Of a DNA stretch of 64,000 nt, positions 6,745 to 14,565 are shown piece by piece. The notes under the pieces are model-generated. The model was not told the origin of the DNA and made no database searches. It saw only the letters and a list, made by a program, of their open reading frames with translations. Every line of letters begins with the position of its first letter. Position 1 is the stretch's first letter. Source of the stretch: Treponema sp. CETP13 (lineage in GTDB: Bacteria > Spirochaetota > Spirochaetia > Treponematales > Treponemataceae); NCBI GenBank assembly GCA_001885315.1, contig MLPZ01000002.1:1-64000 (forward strand), read 5' to 3'. Position numbers and translations under genes: made by a program.

Positions 6745-7365
6745 ATGAATACGAAAAAGAGTGTAAAGTTTCTTGTTTTAGTTGGAATAAAACATTCTGG
6801 CAAATCTTCTGTAGGTAAGATTGTGGCAGAACAATTAAATTGTACGTTTATAGATGTAGATGATGTCATAGAAGATATAAGCAATATGTCGTGTAGGGAT
6901 TTGTATAGGGAAAAAGGTGTTTCTGTTTTTCAGTCTGTAGAATTAGCGGCGTGTGAAAAAGTTTTAAATACCTTATCTCATAAAGATGACAGTAGTCATA
7001 TGGTTAATAATGATAATTTTTGCGCTGTTGTTGCTACGGGCGGGGGATTGTGCAATAATTCTCGTGCTGTGACGGTTTTAAAAAATTCTAATGTGAGTCT
7101 TTGTTACCTTTCTGTTCCAGAAAATATAGCGTGTAATCGAATAATAGAAAATTCAAAAAAACGAGGTTCCTATCCTCCATATATCGTGAAATCAATTAAA
7201 AATAACGGTGCAACAAAGTATTCAGAAGCGGAAATCAGAAGAGCTTTTCATTCGTTTTATATCGAAAGAACTAGAAAATATGAGCAAATTGCAGATGTTT
7301 TGGTTTGTGTAGATGATTCACCAAAAAAAGAAAACGCCCAACGGCTGTTGGACGCTTTTAAATAG
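6745..7365 (+). CDS. Shikimate kinase-like P-loop kinase
   Basis: A Walker A loop (GIKHSGKSS), the DVDD acidic motif and the TGGGLC loop place this 206-residue protein in the shikimate kinase family, which phosphorylates shikimate in the chorismate pathway. It is longer than usual (about 170), with extra residues in the middle and at the C-terminus. The substrate-binding FRxxE motif reads FQSVE, so the usual Arg is replaced by Gln, and substrate identity is uncertain. I prefer the ATG at 6745 over an in-frame ATG 42 bases earlier, because a promoter ends 6 nt before it; no ribosome site is visible at either. Confidence 0.65.
   Translation: MNTKKSVKFLVLVGIKHSGKSSVGKIVAEQLNCTFIDVDDVIEDISNMSCRDLYREKGVSVFQSVELAACEKVLNTLSHKDDSSHMVNNDNFCAVVATGGGLCNNSRAVTVLKNSNVSLCYLSVPENIACNRIIENSKKRGSYPPYIVKSIKNNGATKYSEAEIRRAFHSFYIERTRKYEQIADVLVCVDDSPKKENAQRLLDAFK
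7331..7359. terminator. Hairpin at the end of the kinase gene
   Basis: AAAACGCCCAAC pairs with GTTGGACGCTTTT apart from one mismatch. It covers the last codons before the stop and lies between two convergent genes, so it may terminate one or both. The T stretch is short. Confidence 0.4.
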
Positions 7366-7379
7366 ACCTGGTAGATTTA

Positions 7380-7916
7380 TTATTCTCCGCAACTGCAGCC
7401 GCTGTCGCAACCACAACCACCGTCACTGCCACAACCGTCGCCACAGCTACAGCTAGTAGATTTGTTTACCATATTAATTTCTTCTTCTGTTGCATCACGT
7501 ACAGATTTTACAAGTACATCAAAGAAAAGTGTTTTTCCAGCAAGTGCATGGTTTGCATCAATTTTAACTGTTTCTTCACCAACTTCTTTAATAGTTACAA
7601 TTTGAGTTCCTTGTGCTCCGCCTGCTTCAAATTGCATACCAACTTTAATTTCTGCATCTGGGGCAAATTGTGTTCGTGGAACGTCAAATAGTAATTCTTC
7701 TGAATATTCACCATATGCATCAGCAGGTGCAATTTCTACAGAAAGTTTAGCGTCTTGTTCTTTTCCTTCAAGTTCCTTTTCAAGACCTGGTATTAACATC
7801 CCTTGTCCATGCATATATTCTAAAGGCATTTTCCCTTCTGATGTATCTAAAACTGTTCCGTCTTTGTCCTTTAATGTGTATTCAATGCTTACAATCGAAT
7901 TCTTTTTTATTGCCAT
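7380..7916 (-). CDS. slyD: SlyD-like FKBP peptidyl-prolyl isomerase with Cys-rich tail
   Basis: The 178-residue protein has the FKBP half-sites of SlyD (YTLKDKDGTVLDTSEG near the start, GQGMLIPGLEKELEG next) split by an inserted-in-flap chaperone domain (residues about 65-125). SlyD helps fold proteins in the cytoplasm and delivers nickel to hydrogenases in E. coli. The usual His-rich metal tail is replaced by about 24 residues alternating Cys, Gly, Ser and Asp (ten Cys), which should also bind metal. GGAG precedes the ATG. The presence of an [FeFe]-hydrogenase in the window does not itself need nickel, so the tail may serve storage or another metal. Confidence 0.88.
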   Translation of the reverse strand: MAIKKNSIVSIEYTLKDKDGTVLDTSEGKMPLEYMHGQGMLIPGLEKELEGKEQDAKLSVEIAPADAYGEYSEELLFDVPRTQFAPDAEIKVGMQFEAGGAQGTQIVTIKEVGEETVKIDANHALAGKTLFFDVLVKSVRDATEEEINMVNKSTSCSCGDGCGSDGGCGCDSGCSCGE

Positions 7917-7969
7917 GTGCTAACTCCTTGCGTATATTTCACCGAGCTTGGAAAGCACAGTGTCCGGTA

Positions 7970-7998
7970 AAGATACTCAAAATATGAGATATCGTCAA
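7970..7998 (-). promoter_or_regulatory. Promoter of slyD
   Basis: TTGACG and TATCTT are separated by 17 bp. The predicted start lies about 47 bases before the ATG, which has its own GGAG ribosome site. Confidence 0.6.
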
Positions 7999-8047
7999 TT
8001 GTTAAAATGTACTAAAACAGTAACTTACCCGTTAATTTATATTTTTT

Positions 8048-9961
8048 TTATCTAAGTTCATTTATTAAATCCATCCTTCCTGCTATTTCGAGTGCTTCTC
8101 GTACCAATTTATGATTTTCGGGGCGATTAAATTGTAAAAGGGCTCGCTGTATATGACGCTCGTGTGCTCCTTTTGCAACATAAAGCGGTTCCATCGTGCT
8201 TGGATTAAGTTCGCTGTAATACATTGCTGTAGAAAGGCTTCCTGGTGTTGCATAAAAGTCTTGCACTTGGTCTGGAATAAAATGTGTTTTTTTTAGATAT
8301 AGAGCTAGTTCAATTGCGTCTTCTATCGTGCATCCTGGATGTGATGCTATATAATACGGAACTAAATATTGCTTAAGACCAAGTTTTTTATTCATTTTTG
8401 CGTATTCTTCTGAAAATTGTTCATACACACTATGAGTACTTTTACGCATTAGTTCTAAAACATGATTGCTTGCGTGTTCTGGAGCGACTTTTAGTTGCCC
8501 AGAAATATGGTATTTGCATAATTCTTCTAAAAAGGTTTTGTCTTTGTCGAGCATAAGGTAGTCAAACCTAATTCCACTTCTAATAAAAACTTTTTTAACC
8601 CCTGGAATTGCACGTAATTTTCGTAAAAGCGCTATATAGTCACTTTGATCAACTTTTAAATTTGAACAAGGATGAACTCCTAAACATTCTTTATCAGTAC
8701 AGGCTCCACATTTTTTTTGTTTTTCACAGGCATCATTACGAAAGTTAGCGGTTGGACCGCCTACATCATGAATGTAGCCTTTAAAATCAGGATGATGAGT
8801 TAATAAGGTTGCTTCACGAATAAGAGATTCGTGGCTTCTTGATTGAATTCTACGTCCTTGGTGAAAGGTAATAGCACAAAAACTACATGCACCAAAACAA
8901 CCTCTAGAACTTACTAGTGAAAAAAGGACTTCAGAAAGTGCGGGCACTCCTGTTTTGCCGTTTTTAGCAGGACTGTCATACATAGGATGCCATCGGCGTG
9001 TATATGGCAGTTCCATTACTGCATCAAATTCTGCAGTAGAGAGCGGAAATGCTGGTGGTTCTTGTATAACATATCGGCTTTCTGATTGTTCGATAAGTAT
9101 ATGAGCACTCATTGCATCGGTGTTTTGTTCTTGTATTTTAAAGGATTTTGCAAAGGCAATTTTGCCATTTTCGGTTGGAGTATTTGAGGTTTTATCGCGT
9201 TCACTTATTTCTTCGTAAGTAGGAAGAATAATAGGGGCTTGCGTTTTTCCTATTGCATTTGTACTAATTGTTGGCAGCTCGGCCTTTTTTCCAGTTCGCC
9301 AACAAGTGCCTCTAATTCCGCTAAAGTCAATGCCTTTTGCAGCTTCACTTGGTTCAAGATAGCTATAGGCTTCTAGTCTTTCAGCACATTCTAATATCGA
9401 ATGCTCTCCCATACCGTACATAAGTAGGTCGGCTTTACTATCAAGTAAAATAGAACGACGAACAGTATTACTCCATAAATCATAATGGGCTGTCCGGCGC
9501 ATACTTGCTTCAATTCCGCCAATTAATACAGGGATTCCTTTGTATGCTTGTTTTACTTTTGTAACATAGGTAATAAGGGCTCTATCTGGTCGATGTCCGG
9601 GTTCTCCGCCATGAGCATAAACATCGCTGGATCGGGGTTTATTGTTTGCAGTATAGTTAGATACCATAGAATCCATAGCCCCTGCAGAAACTAAAAAAGC
9701 AAGACGAGGTCTCCCTAGTATCTTAAAAGCTTCTACATCTTTCCAATTAGGTTGCGCTATAACTCCAACTGAATAGCCATGGGCTTCGAGATGCCGTCCT
9801 AATATAGCGGCAGCAAATGAAGGGTGATCTACGTAGGCATCCCCAGAGATAAAGACAAAATCAAGTTGGTTAATACCTCTATCTTTTAAATCTTGAGCAG
9901 AAACAGGTAAAAAAAGATTTTGCTCTACCTCTGTTGGGATTTTTTGTTTACTTTGTGACAT
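8048..9961 (-). CDS. ygiQ: YgiQ-family radical SAM protein
   Basis: The 637-residue protein has the YgiQ layout: an N-terminal domain beginning LPVSAQDLKDRGINQLDFVF with the HPSFAAAI motif, then the radical SAM cluster CFGACSFCAITFHQGRRI (CxxxCxxC), and the Cys-rich stretch CEKQKKCGACTDKECLG after it. The family is widespread and its reaction is not established. An AGAGGT ribosome site precedes the ATG. It lies 49 bp downstream of the NifU-like gene on the same strand and may share its transcript. Confidence 0.9.
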   Translation of the reverse strand: MSQSKQKIPTEVEQNLFLPVSAQDLKDRGINQLDFVFISGDAYVDHPSFAAAILGRHLEAHGYSVGVIAQPNWKDVEAFKILGRPRLAFLVSAGAMDSMVSNYTANNKPRSSDVYAHGGEPGHRPDRALITYVTKVKQAYKGIPVLIGGIEASMRRTAHYDLWSNTVRRSILLDSKADLLMYGMGEHSILECAERLEAYSYLEPSEAAKGIDFSGIRGTCWRTGKKAELPTISTNAIGKTQAPIILPTYEEISERDKTSNTPTENGKIAFAKSFKIQEQNTDAMSAHILIEQSESRYVIQEPPAFPLSTAEFDAVMELPYTRRWHPMYDSPAKNGKTGVPALSEVLFSLVSSRGCFGACSFCAITFHQGRRIQSRSHESLIREATLLTHHPDFKGYIHDVGGPTANFRNDACEKQKKCGACTDKECLGVHPCSNLKVDQSDYIALLRKLRAIPGVKKVFIRSGIRFDYLMLDKDKTFLEELCKYHISGQLKVAPEHASNHVLELMRKSTHSVYEQFSEEYAKMNKKLGLKQYLVPYYIASHPGCTIEDAIELALYLKKTHFIPDQVQDFYATPGSLSTAMYYSELNPSTMEPLYVAKGAHERHIQRALLQFNRPENHKLVREALEIAGRMDLINELR

Positions 9962-10010
9962 TACGTAATACCTCTGACGTAACGTACAATAAAATGATAT
10001 TTATCGCAAG

Positions 10011-10250
10011 CTATTGTGCTTGTACTACTTCTTTTACTTCTGGGATGTTTTGTTTTAAGTATGTTTCAACTCCATCTTTAAGTGTCATTGTCGCCATTGG
10101 ACAAGAACCACATGCGCCTTGAAGTTGTACAACTACAGTTCCATCTTCTTCGAGAGATATAAATTCAATGTCACCACCATCAGCTTGAAGTGATGGTCGA
10201 ACTTGATCGAGTGCTTCTATTACACGGGTTTTTAAGTCTTTATCTGCCAT
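10011..10250 (-). CDS. NifU C-terminal domain protein (Fe-S carrier)
   Basis: This 79-residue protein is a stand-alone NifU/Nfu C-terminal domain. The cluster-binding CxxC is seen in GACGSCPMATMTLKDGVE. Such proteins hold and deliver [4Fe-4S] clusters to target enzymes in the cytoplasm; ferredoxin oxidoreductase, hydrogenase and radical SAM proteins in this window are possible clients. An AGGAG site precedes the ATG. Its position just upstream of the radical SAM gene ygiQ fits an Fe-S theme. Confidence 0.88.
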   Translation of the reverse strand: MADKDLKTRVIEALDQVRPSLQADGGDIEFISLEEDGTVVVQLQGACGSCPMATMTLKDGVETYLKQNIPEVKEVVQAQ

Positions 10251-10337
10251 ATAAGTCTCCTATGTGCAATAAATATACTAAAATATAATTTTGCGGTCTA
10301 GTGATAAAGTTACAAATTTAAAAATAACAATACGATA

Positions 10338-10366
10338 CAGACATAATTTGTAAAATTCTATATTAT
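10338..10366 (+). promoter_or_regulatory. Promoter of uppP, predicted leaderless start
   Basis: CAGACA-17-TATTAT ends exactly 6 nt before the ATG. The -35 is weak (4 of 6). No Shine-Dalgarno sequence is found between the -10 and the start codon. Confidence 0.5.
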
Positions 10367-10372
10367 TTCTTT

Positions 10373-11206
10373 ATGATTGAGATATTAAAAGTAATTATTA
10401 TTGGAATTGTAGAAGGTATTACCGAATGGTTGCCTATTAGTAGCACGGGGCATTTATTATTATTAGATGCCATTATGCCTTTAAAAATGACTCCTGAATT
10501 TAAAGAAATGTTTTTTGTTGTTATTCAGTTTGGTGCAATATTAGCTGTTGTTGTCATGTATTGGGGTAGAATGTGGCCGTTTGGTATAAAAACTAAAGAA
10601 TCTGTTCCTAAAAAAGGAGCCTATATAAAAATTGATATCATAATGATGTGGCTTAAAATTTTAGTTGCATTAATTCCAAGTGTTGTTTTTGGTCTTTGGT
10701 TAGATGATTGGCTCGAACAAAATTTTTATAATCCAGTCGTCATTTCTATTATGCTTATTTTTTATGGTGTTTTATTTATTGTAATTGAATCATGGAATAA
10801 AAGACGTACTCCTAAATATAACGAGCTTGGTGATCTTAGCTGGAAAATAGCGTTCTTTATTGGAATGTTTCAGGTCTTGGCTATGATTCCTGGAACTTCA
10901 CGTTCTGGAGCTACAATTATTGGTGGCTTATTGCTTGGAGCGTCTCGAACTGCTGCTGCTGAATTTACTTTCTTTTTGGCTGTTCCTACAATGCTTGGTG
11001 CAAGTATCTTAAAAATTGCCAAATTTGGATTGGCTTTTACATCAATGGAAGCAGTGACTTTACTAGTTGGCATGGTTATATCATTTTTTGTATCTATAAT
11101 TGCGATTAAGTTTTTAATGGGCTACATTAAAAAACATGACTTTACAGTCTTTGGGTGGTATCGTATTGTACTTGGTGCATTTGTATTAGCTATTTCATTT
11201 ATGTAA
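10373..11206 (+). CDS. uppP: Undecaprenyl-diphosphatase UppP (BacA)
   Basis: The 277-residue polytopic membrane protein has both UppP signature loops: EGITEWLPISSTGHLLLLD near residue 15 and PGTSRSGATIIGG near residue 170. UppP removes a phosphate from undecaprenyl diphosphate at the outer face of the inner membrane, so that the lipid carrier of peptidoglycan and polysaccharide precursors can be reused. It stands alone, convergent with the exporter gene. The start has no ribosome site and a -10-like box at the leaderless distance. Confidence 0.95.
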   Translation: MIEILKVIIIGIVEGITEWLPISSTGHLLLLDAIMPLKMTPEFKEMFFVVIQFGAILAVVVMYWGRMWPFGIKTKESVPKKGAYIKIDIIMMWLKILVALIPSVVFGLWLDDWLEQNFYNPVVISIMLIFYGVLFIVIESWNKRRTPKYNELGDLSWKIAFFIGMFQVLAMIPGTSRSGATIIGGLLLGASRTAAAEFTFFLAVPTMLGASILKIAKFGLAFTSMEAVTLLVGMVISFFVSIIAIKFLMGYIKKHDFTVFGWYRIVLGAFVLAISFM

Positions 11207-11213
11207 CATTAAA

Positions 11214-11252
11214 TAACTGTAGGGATAGATTTAGTTGTATCCCTACTAGTTA
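11214..11252. terminator. Bidirectional terminator-like hairpin between uppP and the ABC exporter
   Basis: TAACTGTAGGGATA pairs with TATCCCTACTAGTTA (one bulged base) around a 10-base loop, between the stop codons of two convergent genes. Confidence 0.55.
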
Positions 11253-11273
11253 TATATCTTAGTTGAATATTAA

Positions 11274-13046
11274 TTATCCTTGAAATTTAAATTGTGCATC
11301 ATGTAGTTTTTTATACATACCATTTTTTGCCATGAGCTCATCATGAGTTCCAGCTTCTGCAATGCCTTTATTATCAATTACTACAATTTTGTCTGCATTT
11401 TTAATTGTCGATAGGCGATGAGCAATTACCATAGAAGTACGTCCTTTTGCCAATTTATCAAATGAAGCTTGAATTTTTATTTCTGTGGCACTATCAAGAG
11501 CCGAGGTTGCTTCATCCAAAATTAATATTGGTGGATTTTTTAAGAAAATACGAGCAATACTAACTCTTTGTTTTTGGCCTCCACTTAGTTTAATACCTCT
11601 CTCTCCTACAATTGTGTCATAACCATTAGGCATGGCTAGTATATCTTTGTGGATTTCTGCCTGTTTTGCGGCTTCAATAATTTCTTCATCGGTGGCGTCT
11701 AATCGGCCATATGCAATATTTTCTTTTATTGTTCCTGCAAACAGGAATACATCTTGTTGCACAAGACCAATCTGTTTTCGTAAAGAATCTAAGGTTATAT
11801 CACGAACATCTCTTCCATCTAGCGTAATTGATCCTTTTTGAATATCGTAATACCGAGGCAGTAAATTGCATAACGTTGTCTTTCCACTTCCCGAAGATCC
11901 TACAAATGCAATAGATTGTCCTGGAGAAATAACCAAATTTATATTATCTAGAACTGTGATGCCATTGTTATAAGCAAATTGAACATCTTTATAGACTATA
12001 TGTCCTCGTGCAGTGTTTATTGCAACTGCATTTTTGCTTACAAGAGTTTGCTCATCATGGTTCATTATTTCTAAAAAACGGTCAAATCCAGCCATGCCTT
12101 TTGTATATTGTTCAACAAAGTTCATTAAGCGGCGAATTGGCGGTCTAAAAACAGAAAGGTAAAGAGTTGCTGTAAGTAAATCGGTAACAGACATGCCACG
12201 AGCCATAATTAACCATCCACCGACTCCGATAACAACAACATCTAAAATTTGAATTAAAAATTGCATATTGCTGGTAAAAAAAGCCATTGCATGATAATAA
12301 ATCTTTTTTGCACCAAAATAATCATTATTATTTTTTGCAAATTTCTTCTCTTCGAATGTTTCGTTAGTAAAAATTTTTGTAACTCGTGATCCTGAGATAC
12401 TAGATTCAATAGTAGCATTTATTTCTGCCATTTCAGTTTTTATTTTACGTGAATTTTCTGAAAGTTTTTTTCTAGAATGAGAAGTTTGAATGATCATAAT
12501 AGGAATAAACAAAAACACAATTACTGCTAATTCCCATCTCATGTGAAACATTAAAATAAATGAACCGATAAGCGTTAATATAGAAATAAATAAATCTTCT
12601 GGTCCATGATGAGCAAGTTCGGTAATGTCAAATAAATCTGTTGTCATGCGTGACATTAGCTTTCCAGTGCGGTTTTCATCAAAAAAGCTAAAAGGCTGTT
12701 TTAGAACATGTTTAAATATATCTCGGCGCATATCCTTTTCGACATCGACCCCAAAAGTATGTCCTAAATAGGTAACAAAGAATGTAGCACCTGTTCTTAT
12801 AAGGTATAATCCTACCATAATTAGTACAACAAATAAAAATAATTTCATGTTTTTTTGAGGAATTATATTATTTAGGGTATAGCGAGTAAAAGAAGGAAAA
12901 TACAAATCTACTAGTGCTATAAACGTTGCACAGAGCATGTCTAAAAAGAAAATTTTTCTATGTGGTTTAAAATAAGAAATAAAAACTGTAATTTTTTGCC
13001 TAAATGTCATTTTACTTGTGAATTTTTTTGCAGATTGTGAATTCAT
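11274..13046 (-). CDS. ABC exporter half-transporter (MsbA/LmrA-like)
   Basis: The protein of about 590 residues has a six-helix ABC exporter membrane domain (residues about 20-310) and a C-terminal nucleotide-binding domain with Walker A GSSGSGKTT, the signature KLSGGQKQRVSIARIF and Walker B ILILDEATSALD. Such half-transporters work as dimers in the inner membrane exporting lipids, drugs or peptides; the substrate cannot be assigned. Two ATGs lie two codons apart. I choose the inner one because TACTAT, a -10-like box, ends exactly 6 nt before it (with TGTACA 18 bp upstream) and neither ATG has a ribosome site; the outer start would be at 13052. Confidence 0.88.
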   Translation of the reverse strand: MNSQSAKKFTSKMTFRQKITVFISYFKPHRKIFFLDMLCATFIALVDLYFPSFTRYTLNNIIPQKNMKLFLFVVLIMVGLYLIRTGATFFVTYLGHTFGVDVEKDMRRDIFKHVLKQPFSFFDENRTGKLMSRMTTDLFDITELAHHGPEDLFISILTLIGSFILMFHMRWELAVIVFLFIPIMIIQTSHSRKKLSENSRKIKTEMAEINATIESSISGSRVTKIFTNETFEEKKFAKNNNDYFGAKKIYYHAMAFFTSNMQFLIQILDVVVIGVGGWLIMARGMSVTDLLTATLYLSVFRPPIRRLMNFVEQYTKGMAGFDRFLEIMNHDEQTLVSKNAVAINTARGHIVYKDVQFAYNNGITVLDNINLVISPGQSIAFVGSSGSGKTTLCNLLPRYYDIQKGSITLDGRDVRDITLDSLRKQIGLVQQDVFLFAGTIKENIAYGRLDATDEEIIEAAKQAEIHKDILAMPNGYDTIVGERGIKLSGGQKQRVSIARIFLKNPPILILDEATSALDSATEIKIQASFDKLAKGRTSMVIAHRLSTIKNADKIVVIDNKGIAEAGTHDELMAKNGMYKKLHDAQFKFQG

Positions 13047-13088
13047 GTGCATATAGTAACAGGAATAGGGGGTGAATGTACAGAAAAA

Positions 13089-13117
13089 TTGAAAAGTATA
13101 GTTATATGCTCTATACT
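13089..13117 (+). promoter_or_regulatory. Promoter of the SH3/M48/cyclase operon
   Basis: TTGAAA and TATACT are separated by 17 bp. Unlike the leaderless genes, a leader of about 30 bases with a GAGGAG ribosome site follows before the ATG at 13155. Confidence 0.7.
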
Positions 13118-13154
13118 ATAAAACATAAAAGGCGAAAGAGAAAAGAGGAGTTGT

Positions 13155-13628
13155 ATGAAAAAAAAGATTATACTTTTTATATTTTTTTTAAATACTTTGA
13201 ATGTTCTTTTAGCAGCATCACCAGATAAACGCTGGGTTTCTGTAGAAAAAACTAAAGTAAAAGAAAATACTGGATGGTTTTCGAAAGTAACGGATACTTT
13301 ATTTTATGGTGATGAAGTGCTTGTTTTATCCGAAAAAGGCAAGTGGAACAAAGTATCTCTCGTAGTAGATGACTCTGTTTCTGGGTGGATTCCATCTGCA
13401 AGTTTAACTACAAAAAAAATTACGACTACTAATTCTACTCGCGTAAGTGCAGATGCACAGGAACTGTCTCTTGCAGGAAAAGGTTTTACAGAAGAAATTG
13501 AGAATGCGTATGGAGAACAAAATTCCGTCGATTATAATAAAGTGGATGAAATAGAACAAATTTCTGTGGACGATACAGATTTGTATACGTTTCTTATAAA
13601 TGGAAATTTAAAAGGAATTGACGAATGA
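13155..13628 (+). CDS. Secreted SH3-domain protein
   Basis: The 157-residue protein starts with a signal peptide (MKKKIILFIFFLNTLNVLLA) and then a bacterial SH3 domain: KVKENTGWFSKVTDTLFYGDEVLVL leads to GKWNKVSL and VSGWIPSASL. Such domains usually bind peptidoglycan peptides in the periplasm. The C-terminal 70 residues are acidic and without a recognised domain. GAGGAG precedes the ATG. Its stop overlaps the next start (ATGA), so it is translated together with the M48 protease. Confidence 0.75.
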   Translation: MKKKIILFIFFLNTLNVLLAASPDKRWVSVEKTKVKENTGWFSKVTDTLFYGDEVLVLSEKGKWNKVSLVVDDSVSGWIPSASLTTKKITTTNSTRVSADAQELSLAGKGFTEEIENAYGEQNSVDYNKVDEIEQISVDDTDLYTFLINGNLKGIDE

Positions 13629-14557
13629 AAAAAATCTTTTCTGCAATATGTGTCTGTGGAATACTGACACTGTTTTTTTCATCATGTGCTTCTTCTGATG
13701 GACTTATTGATGCAGCTGCGTTGATTGCTTCTAGTTCAGGTCTTGTAGATTCAGATCTTGCTTTTCAGGCTGCAGATGCTGGTAAAAAGATAGTAAAAAC
13801 TGCAGAAGTTATTACTCCTTCACAGGAATATTACACGGGTCGGGCTGTTGCAGGTCAAATCTTATCTAGGTATACACTTGTTAGAAATCATACAATGGAA
13901 GCTTATTTGAATGAAATTTGTATGTCTTTAGTAATTAATTCTCCTCAGCCAGAAATTTATAATGGGTATCATGTAGCCATAATCGATAGCGATAACTTAA
14001 ATGCTTTTGCGACTCCTGGTGGGCATATCCTTGTAACTTCTGGGTTAATTAATGCTGTAGATTCTGAAGAAGAATTGGCGGCAGTTTTAGCGCATGAAAT
14101 TTCACATATTCAATTAAAACATGCACTAAAAGCTATAAAATCAAGCCGGGCAACTAGCGCTGTTGTCTCGACAGCTTCTGCTGTCCTACTAGCAGGGGAC
14201 AATGATGATTTAAAACAATTAGTAAATGGATTTGGAGATGCTGTCGATGAAGTTGTTTCTACTATGGTTGATAGTGGCTATTCAAAAGAAACTGAATATG
14301 AAGCAGATGAAAACGCTGTTAAACTGTTATATTTAGCTGGTTATAATCCGTATGCAATTAATAAAATGCTTGTTCAACTTGACAGAACAATTGGCAATTC
14401 TACTGCAGGTTTTGGTAAAACACATCCTACTCCAAGTAGTCGTTTAGAAAAAGTCAAAAAAGTTGAAAAAAAATTGGCGAAAAATGAAAATGAATTTTCA
14501 GAAGTTTCGATGACTAAAGAGCAAATACTGCGTTTTAAAATAGCAACAGCACTATAG
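13625..14557 (+). CDS. M48-family metalloprotease lipoprotein
   Basis: The 310-residue protein has a lipoprotein signal (LTLFFSSCASS) and a zinc protease core: HEISH near residue 157 and the third ligand Glu in ETEYEADENAVKLL, followed by KTHPTPSSRLEKV, a typical M48/BepA-type ending. These enzymes degrade or mature misassembled envelope proteins in the periplasm. It is the middle gene of a three-gene operon, with a 4-bp overlap upstream and 8 bp to the cyclase. It lacks the TPR tail of BepA. Confidence 0.88.
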   Translation: MKKIFSAICVCGILTLFFSSCASSDGLIDAAALIASSSGLVDSDLAFQAADAGKKIVKTAEVITPSQEYYTGRAVAGQILSRYTLVRNHTMEAYLNEICMSLVINSPQPEIYNGYHVAIIDSDNLNAFATPGGHILVTSGLINAVDSEEELAAVLAHEISHIQLKHALKAIKSSRATSAVVSTASAVLLAGDNDDLKQLVNGFGDAVDEVVSTMVDSGYSKETEYEADENAVKLLYLAGYNPYAINKMLVQLDRTIGNSTAGFGKTHPTPSSRLEKVKKVEKKLAKNENEFSEVSMTKEQILRFKIATAL

Positions 14558-14565
14558 GATATTAA

